Part shown: in pieces, positions 1-5,408 of the stretch
Layout: the number at the start of each line of letters is the position of its first letter
How positions within the stretch are numbered: position 1 is the stretch's first letter
From: Burkholderiales bacterium
GTDB taxonomy: Bacteria; Actinomycetota; Thermoleophilia; Gaiellales; Gaiellaceae
Reading direction: 5' to 3'
Length of the DNA: 5,408 bases
Assembly: GCA_025935595.1 (NCBI GenBank)
Contig: JAICUZ010000187.1
Span: 1 to 5,408, forward strand
The notes under the pieces: generated by a model
Seen by the model: the letters and a program-made list of their open reading frames with translations, nothing else
Told to the model about the DNA's origin: nothing
The model's database searches: none
Program-made: the position numbers and the translations under genes

Positions 1-376
1 GCACGAACGGCGCGTAGACGGCGGTCTTTCCCGTCGTCGTCGTGAGCCGCGCGAAGTAGAGGCCGCTCGTCCACGCGCCGAGCCGCACACGAACGAGGTT
101 GACGCCGGCGCGCCGGAACTTGATGTGCTGCTCGGGTCCCCACGGCCGGCCGACGCTCGACCACGCGCGCTCGGCGCCTGCGCGCAGGATCTGCAAGTCG
201 AGGTTGCGCACCGGCGACGTCACGCGCAGCGTCGCGATGCCGCCCGGCGCATAGGACGTCTGCGAGAACACCGCGGTGAACGCGGGATGGAGCGCCGTGT
301 TCAGCGGCACCTTCGCCGCGGACGGAGCCGCGAGCAGCGCCGTAGCGGCTGCGACGCCGACGAGCGCCCGGATCAC
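1..376 (-). CDS. Secreted protein, N-terminal part, N,N-dimethylformamidase beta-subunit-like family (partial)
   Basis: The first 125 residues of a longer protein; the rest lies beyond the left edge. The GTG start at 376-374 overlaps the upstream TGA stop (375-373) as GTGA, which suggests translational coupling. Residues 1-21 form a Sec signal peptide: VIR, then a hydrophobic Ala/Leu/Val core, then APSAA before Lys22. The mature part begins with a beta-rich segment containing HPAF, SYAPGG, LQILRAG and, near residues 104-111, SGLYFARL, followed by YAPFV. From memory, this pattern (a YxPG turn, later SGxYFARL and APFVV) is the N-terminal beta-sandwich of actinobacterial proteins annotated as N,N-dimethylformamidase beta-subunit-like. 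The catalytic-like part is not in view, so no reaction can be assigned. It could instead be an unrelated secreted protein with an Ig-like N-terminal domain. The gene and its export are well supported; the family is moderately supported. Confidence 0.72.
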   Translation of the reverse strand, partial: MIRALVGVAAATALLAAPSAAKVPLNTALHPAFTAVFSQTSYAPGGIATLRVTSPVRNLDLQILRAGAERAWSSVGRPWGPEQHIKFRRAGVNLVRVRLGAWTSGLYFARLTTTTGKTAVYAPFV

Positions 377-1866
377 GGGACGACCGGCTCGAGCGTCGGC
401 AGCTGCTTCAGCTTCACGTCGGCGTAGCCGAGCGCGAACGCCGTGCTGAAGCGCGTCTCGGCCGTTCCCGGCTTGCCGCACTTGAAAGCACGCAACGCGT
501 ACTCGTACCGGCCCGCCGGCAGCTCGGTGGTCGGGAAGTTCACCGTCGTCAGACCGACAGCCTTGCCGCCCGCGGTCGCGACGGGCTTGCCGGTCGTCGC
601 GTCAAGGATCTGCAGCCGGTAGGTGCACGGCAAGTTGCACGTGAACCCGGTCTGCAGCGTGTCGGGACCGCTCGCCGACGGACTGCCGAACACGACGCCG
701 TCGACATTCGCGGTCGTCTTGTTCTGGTCACACGCGGCGAGCGTCCCCGACTGCGCGGAGAGCGCGGCGGCGCGAACGGCCGCCAGGCTGGTCTTCGGCC
801 GCCCGTTCCCGTAGTAGACGCCCGACTGCCACGCGCGCGCGTCGCGCTCGTCGACGACGTGGAAGATCAGCATGCCGGCGACCGTCGGCTGGCACGCCGC
901 AAGCGCGAATGCCTTCGCGTAGTACTTCGCCTGCAGCGGCTCCGGGATCGCGTCTGCCGCGGCCTTCGCCCCGAGGTGGCTGTAGACGAACCGCAGTTCC
1001 TGCGGGATCTTCGACTGGTAGCCGAACTCGTCGTACACGATCGGCAGCGTCTCACCGCGTTGCGGCGTGCCGCGGAAGGCAGTCGTGAGGAGCTTGACGA
1101 GCTTCGGATAGTCCGCGACGCCGATCGTCGTCGTGTTCGGATGCACGAATGTCGGCGGCAACTTCGACGGGATCAGGTACGGATGGATCGCGAACATGTC
1201 CATGATCGGACGCGAGCGCTTCGTGGCGCGGTATGCGGCGCCGAGGTCTTTGATGAACACGGTCGGCGAGTGGGTCGGGCGCAGCGAGCCGGGCTTGTCC
1301 TGGCCGTGCGACGCGAGCGCGCCGCCGATCACGTTCACGTCGTCGGAGACGAGCTTCAGCGCGTCGTACGTCCGCGCGAGGAGGAGCTCATACGAGCGTG
1401 CGGCCATGTCGACGCCGCCCAGCCCGAACTGCGGCATCCAGAAGAGGTTGAGGTTCGGCTCGTTGCCGACGATGAAGTCGCGGATCGCCGGGAACTCCTT
1501 CGCGATCGACGCCGCGTACGACGCGAACTGTCCGCGCGCGCCGGACGTGAGCGGCACCGACCGCCAGTCGCGCGGGTAGATCGAGACGATCAGCCGCACG
1601 CCGTCGAGCTGGGCGGCCGCCGACGCGTTGCGGAGCACGATCTCGTCGTCGCCGCCGAGGCGCTGCTCGCCCGGCTGCCACAGGATCGACATGCGCACGG
1701 TGTCCAGCCCCGCGAGCGCCGCCATGTCCATCTTCGACTTGGCGACGAGCGGGCTGAGGCTCCGCACGTTGTCCTCGGTCGCGCCCACGAACATGCCGGT
1801 GCCGGCGTGAGTCACGCCGGGGGCGAGGAGCGCGACGAGGAGCGCGAGCAGCACGACCCTGCGCAC
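373..1866 (-). CDS. Secreted clan GH-A-type glycoside hydrolase (cellulase-like TIM barrel) with C-terminal beta domain
   Basis: A 497-residue exported enzyme. The reading frame stays open upstream, but GTG at 1866 is chosen because it lies just after the upstream stop and opens a textbook signal peptide (VRRVVLLALLVALLAPGVTHA, cleavage after residue 21). No Shine-Dalgarno sequence is evident, so reinitiation after the upstream gene is likely. A TIM barrel spans about 25-365. VRMSILW is at 57-63; GNEP at 134-137 supplies the likely acid/base Glu136; FAIHPY at 225-230 carries His228; YDEFGYQ at 278-284 supplies the likely nucleophile Glu280; IFHVVDE and WQSGVYYGNGRPK (334-358) form the last strand and loop. 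Two Glu about 144 residues apart in NEP and DEFG contexts are typical of retaining clan GH-A enzymes. Residues ~388-497 form a beta-rich domain with Cys410, Cys414 and Cys463. The CAZy family and substrate cannot be read from the sequence; a beta-linked polysaccharide or glycoside is the general expectation. Confidence 0.85.
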   Translation of the reverse strand: MRRVVLLALLVALLAPGVTHAGTGMFVGATEDNVRSLSPLVAKSKMDMAALAGLDTVRMSILWQPGEQRLGGDDEIVLRNASAAAQLDGVRLIVSIYPRDWRSVPLTSGARGQFASYAASIAKEFPAIRDFIVGNEPNLNLFWMPQFGLGGVDMAARSYELLLARTYDALKLVSDDVNVIGGALASHGQDKPGSLRPTHSPTVFIKDLGAAYRATKRSRPIMDMFAIHPYLIPSKLPPTFVHPNTTTIGVADYPKLVKLLTTAFRGTPQRGETLPIVYDEFGYQSKIPQELRFVYSHLGAKAAADAIPEPLQAKYYAKAFALAACQPTVAGMLIFHVVDERDARAWQSGVYYGNGRPKTSLAAVRAAALSAQSGTLAACDQNKTTANVDGVVFGSPSASGPDTLQTGFTCNLPCTYRLQILDATTGKPVATAGGKAVGLTTVNFPTTELPAGRYEYALRAFKCGKPGTAETRFSTAFALGYADVKLKQLPTLEPVVP

Positions 1867-1879
1867 GCGCGGAGAGTAC

Positions 1880-2416
1880 TCAGTCGCCGAAAGCACGGTA
1901 GGCCCGAACAAGCACCTCGACGAGTTCGCCGTCGGCGGTCGGGATCCCGCTCGCACCGAAGCGCTTCGGTACCGAATCGGGCGGCCGCCTGGCCGGCGGC
2001 GGCAGCGGCGGCAGCTCGCCGCCCCGCCACGCGTCGTCGTCGGTGGCCGCGTGCGCCGCGTAGCCGCGGAAGCGGAGCAGCGTCGACGGATCGCGCTCGA
2101 TCTCGGCGGCGACGGCGCCGGCGACCGCGGCGACGTCCCCGTCGGCGCCGACGCGCACGAGCTCCTCCGGGACGAGCGGCTCCTCCCACGTGTGCTCGAG
2201 CAGCTGCGCGAGCTCGAGCGACTGCCGGTCGGGCGTGACCTGCGCAGCAATCGCAGTCCAGACGCCGGGCGGGATCGGCTGCGCCGAGAGCGTGACCGAG
2301 CGGCCGTCGACCTGCGCGGTGATCAGGCTCGACTCCACGCGAAGCTGCGCGACCACACCGTCCTCCGCGTCGGGCGCGTAACGGTCGGCGAACGCGCGGG
2401 CCCACGGTCCTTTCAC
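1880..2416 (-). CDS. SWIM-family partner protein of the Snf2 ATPase, lacking the zinc finger
   Basis: A 178-residue cytoplasmic protein, no signal peptide or membrane segment. GTG at 2416 overlaps the ATPase stop as GTGA and follows an excellent Shine-Dalgarno sequence, so the start is secure. In many actinobacteria an Snf2 ATPase like the one next door is paired with a SWIM zinc-finger protein. This gene keeps the features I recall for that family: an N-terminal PWARAFADRY, a beta segment VAQLRVESSLITAQVDG (22-38), PIPPGVWTAIAAQV (47-60), an acidic leucine-rich LAQLLEHTWEE, then VAAVAGAVAAEIERDPSTLL with RFRG (95-118). It ends with a proline-rich linker and a short helical tail (KRFG, LVRAYRAFGD). 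The CxCx(n)CxH motif expected just before VAAV is absent. The protein has no cysteine, and Asp94 sits where the last His is expected. The usual role is unproven (DNA or protein binding for the ATPase). It is a shortened, non-zinc form, or possibly a decaying gene with an intact frame. Confidence 0.8.
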   Translation of the reverse strand: MKGPWARAFADRYAPDAEDGVVAQLRVESSLITAQVDGRSVTLSAQPIPPGVWTAIAAQVTPDRQSLELAQLLEHTWEEPLVPEELVRVGADGDVAAVAGAVAAEIERDPSTLLRFRGYAAHAATDDDAWRGGELPPLPPPARRPPDSVPKRFGASGIPTADGELVEVLVRAYRAFGD

Positions 2417-5181
2417 GTGACCACCTCCTCGTAGGCGTCCGGTGCGAGCGCGACGGCGGCGCGGATCGCGCCGAGGTCGAGGTCGCCGAGCCAGTCGTCA
2501 CTCGTGCCCGCCATCACCTTGGCGACGAGCTCGCGCTTCGACTCGAGCAGCTGGTCGATCCGATCCTCGAGCGTTCCCGATGTGATCAGCGAGTGCACCC
2601 ACACCGGCTTCTCCTGGCCGAGGCGGTGCGCGCGGTCGGATGCCTGTTGTTCGACCGCCGGATTCCACCAGCGGTCGAAGTGGAAGACGTGGTTCGCCGC
2701 AGGCAGGTTCAGCCCTCGGCCGCCGGCGCGCAGCGAGACGACGAGCACCGACGGGCCACCGGGTGACGCGAACGCGGTCAGCAGCTCCTCGCGCTGCGAC
2801 GCGTTCAGCGAGCCGTGGAAGAAGTCGACCTGCCTGTCGAGCCGCTCGGCGAGATAGGGAACGAGCCCCGCGAAGCTCGTGTACTGCGTGAACACGAGCG
2901 CCTTGTCGCCCTTCGGCACGAGCTTGAGCAGCTCGACGAGCCGCTCGAGCTTTCCCGAGCGCCCGGCGAGCGGCCCGCCTTCGTGCAACACCATCTCCGG
3001 GTGATTGCACACCTGCTTGAGCTGGCCGAGCATCGCGAGCACCGCGCCGCGCCGGCCGAAGCGATCCTCGTGCGCCTCCACGCGCGGTAGCCACGAGTCG
3101 ACGACCTGCTGGTAGAGCACTGCCTGCTCCTGCGTCAGCAGGCAATAGTCCTTGAGCATCGTGATCGGCGGGAGGTCGAGCTCGACTTCCGGGTCGTCCT
3201 TCCGCCGCCGCAGGATGAACGGCCGCACGATCGCGCGCAGCCGCTCGAGCGCGTCGGGGTCGTCGTCGATCTGGATCGGATCGACGAACGCCCGGTGGAA
3301 CCATTCGCGCGAGCCGAGCAGGCCAGGGTTGAGGAGATCCATGATCGCCCAGAGCTCGCCGAGGTGGTTCTCGATCGGTGTCCCCGTCATCGCGACGCGC
3401 CGCCGCGCACGGAGCAGTCGCAGCGAGCGCGCACGGCGGGTCTGCGGGTTCTTCACGTCCTGCGCTTCGTCGAGGAGGAGACGGTCCCACTGCACGAGCT
3501 GGAGCGTCTCGACGTCGCGCGTGGCGATGTCGTAGGACGTGATCACGATGTCCGCCCGGCGGGCGCGGTCGACAAATGCCTCGCCCGCGAGCCGGTCGCC
3601 ACCATGGTGGAGGTGCACGTCGAGGCTGGGCGCGAAGCGCTCGACCTCGTGCAGCCACTGGCGCGCGACGCTCATCGGGCAGACGACGAGCGTTGGCCCG
3701 AGGGCGTCGCGGCCGTACTGCTCACGCTCCGAGACGATCATCGCGATCGCCTGAACCGTCTTGCCGAGACCCATGTCGTCCGCGAGCACGCAGCCGATCC
3801 CGAGATCGCCGAGCAGGCGAAGCCAGCCGTGACCCGCCTCCTGGAACGCGTACAGCTCGTGCTGCATCGCGGGCGGCGTGGGCAGCGGCTTGAAGCGCGC
3901 GTCGCCGTCGAGCATCCCCGACAGCCGCTCGTCGAGCGAGACCTCGCCGAGCACGAGCCCGTACTCGTCGATCGCGAGGCCGGATGCGGCGCGCACGAGA
4001 TCGACCAGGTCGCCGCCGGTCCGACGCTGCTCGAGGAAGCTGAGTGCGCGCTCGACGTCGTCGCGGCGCAGCACCTGCCAACGGCCCTCGGCGTGCACGA
4101 TCGGCGCACGCTCCCCGGCAAGCCGACGCAGCTCGGCCTCGTCGAGCCCGAGCTCACCGACGCGTAGCTGCCAATCGAGGTGTGCGAACAGCCCGGTCGA
4201 CGCGCGTGCGCGCAGGTCGGCGTGAATCCGTGCCGGGCGCGACGTCCACGCCGTCGGGAGCACGACCGGGACCGGAAGCGTCGCCATGACGCGACAGAGG
4301 AAGTACTCGGCGTCCTCGGAGTCGATCGGCGCGTCGCGCGGCTTGTCCTCGTCGAATGCGAATCCGTGCTCGGCAAGCGTCTTGCGCAGCGGCGCGAACG
4401 CGCGCGGCAGGTCGGCGTACGGATCGGTGTCGCGGAGGAAGCGGAACGCGTCGGGGCCTGCGTCCCAGAGGAGCGCCGCCGGCAGCGCGACGGTCGCGTC
4501 GTCGGAGGCATGCAGCCACAGCTCGAGCGCGAGACCGCCGTCGCGTTCCTCGAGGTGGAGGCCGACACCCCACGGCGCGCGGATCAGCCGCTCGAGGCCG
4601 TGATCGACCCACCGCGTGACCTTCTTCTCGAGCGCGCGGTACGAGCCGCCGTGCGGCAGCTCCGGATCGGGCGAGCTGAGGCCGTGCAGGAACGACTCGA
4701 CGGCGCGGTTCCGGCCGAACGGGCGCGCGGACCCGAGCCGGACGCCGGCGTCGACGAGCCGGTCGCGCGCGATCTGATCGACGAGGCGCGGATAGAGGTC
4801 GTTGACGGTCGCGACGCGGTCGCCGTGGAAGTAGTCGGCGATCACGGGCGGGGACGCAGCGGCGATGCGCGTGAGCGTCTGCTCGATCTCGGCTTCGAGC
4901 GTCGCTCCCCAGAATGCGAACCACTCGCCGCCGATCTCGGCGGCTTGCGGGAAGACGAGGCCTTCGGAGACCGCGCGCCGGGCGAGCTCGCGCACGTGCA
5001 GGACTGCGCGGGCGCTGTCGGCGAGCGGCTCGTCGGGCTCGATCCGGGCGAGCTCGTCGGTGCCGAGGAACCGGCCGCGGTAGGGCTCGCCGAGGACGTC
5101 GAGCTCGTCCTCGCCGGTCGCGGAGTCGTCGCGCGAGAACGCGAACGCGACGGCGTCGGGGTGCCACAGGAGCTCGAGCAC
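2413..5181 (-). CDS. Snf2-family DNA-dependent ATPase/helicase (RapA/HepA-like)
   Basis: A 922-residue SF2 ATPase expected to translocate on double-stranded DNA and remodel protein-DNA complexes. The N-terminal half (1-430) includes a DUF3670-like region at about 290-400, recognisable by ERAPIVHAEGRWQVLRRDD (357-375). The ATPase core holds Walker A DDMGLGKT (468-475), motif Ia VVCPMSVARQW (499-509), ITSYD (547-551), the DEAQ box (571-574), MTGTPIEN (598-605) and FILRRRK (655-661). The second RecA lobe has ALVFTQYTSF (761-770), LVVSLRAGGRGLNL (813-826), the FDRWWNP signature (835-841) and QASDRAHRLGQ (846-856). All catalytic motifs look intact. The frame stays open to 5337, but the segment before 5181 is atypical and would run into the divergent gene. 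GTG 5181 yields VLELLWHPD, which resembles family N-termini, and lies 8 bases after a TACGAT box. TTG 5187 is an alternative. Its stop overlaps the SWIM-like gene. The biological role (repair, transcription recycling or defence) is unknown. Confidence 0.95.
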   Translation of the reverse strand: MLELLWHPDAVAFAFSRDDSATGEDELDVLGEPYRGRFLGTDELARIEPDEPLADSARAVLHVRELARRAVSEGLVFPQAAEIGGEWFAFWGATLEAEIEQTLTRIAAASPPVIADYFHGDRVATVNDLYPRLVDQIARDRLVDAGVRLGSARPFGRNRAVESFLHGLSSPDPELPHGGSYRALEKKVTRWVDHGLERLIRAPWGVGLHLEERDGGLALELWLHASDDATVALPAALLWDAGPDAFRFLRDTDPYADLPRAFAPLRKTLAEHGFAFDEDKPRDAPIDSEDAEYFLCRVMATLPVPVVLPTAWTSRPARIHADLRARASTGLFAHLDWQLRVGELGLDEAELRRLAGERAPIVHAEGRWQVLRRDDVERALSFLEQRRTGGDLVDLVRAASGLAIDEYGLVLGEVSLDERLSGMLDGDARFKPLPTPPAMQHELYAFQEAGHGWLRLLGDLGIGCVLADDMGLGKTVQAIAMIVSEREQYGRDALGPTLVVCPMSVARQWLHEVERFAPSLDVHLHHGGDRLAGEAFVDRARRADIVITSYDIATRDVETLQLVQWDRLLLDEAQDVKNPQTRRARSLRLLRARRRVAMTGTPIENHLGELWAIMDLLNPGLLGSREWFHRAFVDPIQIDDDPDALERLRAIVRPFILRRRKDDPEVELDLPPITMLKDYCLLTQEQAVLYQQVVDSWLPRVEAHEDRFGRRGAVLAMLGQLKQVCNHPEMVLHEGGPLAGRSGKLERLVELLKLVPKGDKALVFTQYTSFAGLVPYLAERLDRQVDFFHGSLNASQREELLTAFASPGGPSVLVVSLRAGGRGLNLPAANHVFHFDRWWNPAVEQQASDRAHRLGQEKPVWVHSLITSGTLEDRIDQLLESKRELVAKVMAGTSDDWLGDLDLGAIRAAVALAPDAYEEVVT
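2422..2429 (-). promoter_or_regulatory. Ribosome binding site of the SWIM-like gene, inside the ATPase coding end
   Basis: The minus strand reads AGGAGGTG here, near-perfect complementarity to the 16S rRNA tail. The GGAGG core is 7 bases from the GTG at 2416. It is encoded by the final Glu-Glu-Val codons of the ATPase, so ribosomes ending the ATPase can reinitiate directly. It fixes the start of the downstream gene and is the only strong Shine-Dalgarno sequence among the four minus-strand genes. Confidence 0.85.
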
Positions 5182-5189
5182 GGCCAACC

Positions 5190-5195
5190 ATCGTA
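5190..5195 (-). promoter_or_regulatory. Candidate -10 element (TACGAT) for a leaderless Snf2 transcript
   Basis: On the minus strand TACGAT matches the actinobacterial TANNNT -10 pattern, and its last base is separated from the GTG at 5181 by 8 bases. That spacing would place transcription start at or next to the start codon, giving a leaderless mRNA, consistent with the absence of a Shine-Dalgarno sequence before this gene. There is no TTGACA-like -35. A GGAAC at 5215-5211, 15 bases upstream of TACGAT, resembles the -35 of ECF sigma-factor promoters, but the matching -10 is weak. One hexamer in GC-rich DNA can be chance. Confidence 0.35.
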
Positions 5196-5225
5196 GGCAC
5201 CGCGAGGCGCGTTCCGCCGGGCCTG

Positions 5226-5241
5226 TCACTCGAAGGAGTGA
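5226..5241. repeat. Perfect 6-bp inverted repeat with GAAG loop
   Basis: TCACTC (5226-5231) and GAGTGA (5236-5241) are exact reverse complements around the four bases GAAG. It lies centrally in the divergent intergenic region. It could be a small operator or an RNA hairpin in the 5' leader of the plus-strand gene, where it would partly hide the AAGGAG. It has no trailing T run and is not a terminator. A stem this short can arise by chance. Confidence 0.4.
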
Positions 5242-5246
5242 TCCAC

Positions 5247-5272
5247 ATCGAGGGATGGCCGCCGATCTCGAT
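5247..5272. repeat. Second short inverted repeat, ATCGAG / CTCGAT, upstream of the divergent gene
   Basis: ATCGAG (5247-5252) and CTCGAT (5267-5272) are exact reverse complements with a 14-base loop that contains the in-frame alternative ATG at 5255. It ends three bases before the preferred ATG at 5276, so it could fold in the mRNA leader and affect start choice. Six-base arms are weak evidence, and CGA-rich words are common in this genome. Confidence 0.25.
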
Positions 5273-5275
5273 CGC

Positions 5276-5408
5276 ATGCGGCCCTTCCTCATCGCGGTGG
5301 TCGCCGCGCTCGTCGCGGCGACCAGCGCGGTTGCCAAGCCGGACGTCCATCCGGCAGAGCCGTTCTTCGCCGGGACGCCGCGGGCGACTTCGGTCGTGCT
5401 GCGCGAGC
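5276..5408 (+). CDS. Secreted protein of unknown function, N-terminal fragment (partial)
   Basis: The first 44 residues of a gene running off the right edge, divergent from the ATPase. Residues 1-20 form a clear Sec signal peptide: MRPF, then LIAVVAALVAATSA, then an AVA cleavage motif before Lys21. The visible mature part, KPDVHPAEPFFAGTPRATSVVLRE, is polar and Pro-rich, and I do not recognise a family in it. There is no lipobox cysteine, so a free exported protein or one anchored later in the sequence is expected. ATG 5276 is preferred because it gives a compact basic n-region. The in-frame ATG at 5255 would add MAADLDR, two acidic residues that suit a signal peptide less well. Neither start has a well-placed Shine-Dalgarno sequence. 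The frame is open to the window end and codon third positions are GC-rich, as expected for a real gene here. Confidence 0.65.
   Translation, partial: MRPFLIAVVAALVAATSAVAKPDVHPAEPFFAGTPRATSVVLRE

Larger units (their letters stand above)
5182..5275. promoter_or_regulatory. Divergent intergenic region between the Snf2 ATPase and a secreted-protein gene
   Basis: The only real intergenic gap in the window (94 bases), lying between two genes that read away from each other, so it must hold promoters for both. On the minus strand there is a TACGAT box (5195-5190) close to the ATPase start. The plus strand shows no convincing -35/-10 pair. An AAGGAG at 5233-5238 resembles a Shine-Dalgarno sequence, but no ATG, GTG or TTG lies at a suitable distance: ATG 5255 is 16 bases away and ATG 5276 is 37 bases away. 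Two short inverted repeats also fall here and are listed separately. Confidence 0.6.

Noticed and set aside
32..43. CGT triplet run (four copies), a possible microsatellite
   Set aside because: It simply encodes Thr-Thr-Thr-Thr in the partial secreted protein; too short to be a meaningful repeat.
859..2238. Long open plus-strand frame (about 459 codons) opposite the glycoside hydrolase and the SWIM-like gene
   Set aside because: Its translation is Arg/Glu-rich low-complexity sequence without any domain, typical of the complement of a GC-rich gene; the minus-strand frames there have clear motifs.
1867..2250. N-terminal extension of the glycoside hydrolase frame up to 2250
   Set aside because: The extension is Arg/Ser/Pro-rich and overlaps the SWIM-like gene; the signal peptide starting at 1866 marks the true N-terminus.
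2235..2255. CDCCAGH in another minus-strand frame, resembling a displaced SWIM CxC...H motif and so a possible frameshift
   Set aside because: It lies opposite PGVWTAI, well before where the finger belongs, and that frame is otherwise Arg-rich; the true frame continues with family-like sequence on both sides, so a frameshift does not explain the missing finger.
2498..3658. Open minus-strand frame (about 386 codons) inside the Snf2 gene
   Set aside because: It is an alternate frame of the ATPase, Ala/Arg/Pro-rich, while the true frame carries all the helicase motifs.
2413..5181. Snf2 ATPase as part of a DISARM-type or other known phage-defence system
   Set aside because: No methyltransferase, PLD-like or DrmA/B-type neighbour is visible; the neighbours are a SWIM-like protein and secreted enzymes, so a defence assignment is not supported here.
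5182..5337. N-terminal extension of the Snf2 protein by 52 residues
   Set aside because: It would overlap the divergent signal-peptide gene on the other strand, its sequence is not family-like, and it has no ribosome binding site.
4154..5350. Long minus-strand frame of about 398 codons overlapping the Snf2 N-terminus
   Set aside because: Extremely Arg-rich, no motifs, and contradicted by the well-conserved ATPase frame.

Overview
The window is a GC-rich stretch of bacterial chromosome with almost no intergenic space and strong G/C preference at third codon positions. Together with GTG starts, Sec-secreted enzymes and an Snf2/SWIM-type gene pair, this suggests a high-GC actinobacterium. The secreted proteins resemble those I associate with the Thermoleophilia/Solirubrobacterales group, but that placement is inference. 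I see no tRNA, rRNA, CRISPR array, insertion sequence or phage gene.

Almost everything lies on the minus strand, in one tightly packed run read from right to left. (1) 5181-2413: a 922-residue Snf2-family ATPase with a complete set of helicase motifs. (2) 2416-1880: a 178-residue protein that looks like the SWIM zinc-finger partner normally found beside this ATPase, but with the zinc finger missing. (3) 1866-373: a secreted clan GH-A-type glycoside hydrolase with a small C-terminal beta domain. (4) 376-1 (cut by the window edge): a secreted protein resembling the N-terminal part of actinobacterial proteins of the N,N-dimethylformamidase beta-subunit-like family. Genes 1/2 and 3/4 overlap by four bases (GTGA), and genes 2/3 are 13 bases apart, so all four are probably translated from one transcript. 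All four appear to start with GTG.

A 94-base intergenic region (5182-5275) separates this run from a divergent plus-strand gene. That gene begins at about 5276, carries a clear signal peptide and leaves the window on the right. The gap holds a candidate leaderless promoter for the ATPase and two short inverted repeats.

The ATPase and its partner are presumably cytoplasmic and act on DNA or nucleoprotein. The two downstream genes encode exported proteins, so the apparent operon mixes two cell compartments without an obvious functional link. The most notable observation is the SWIM-family protein that keeps its flanking family signature but contains no cysteine at all.
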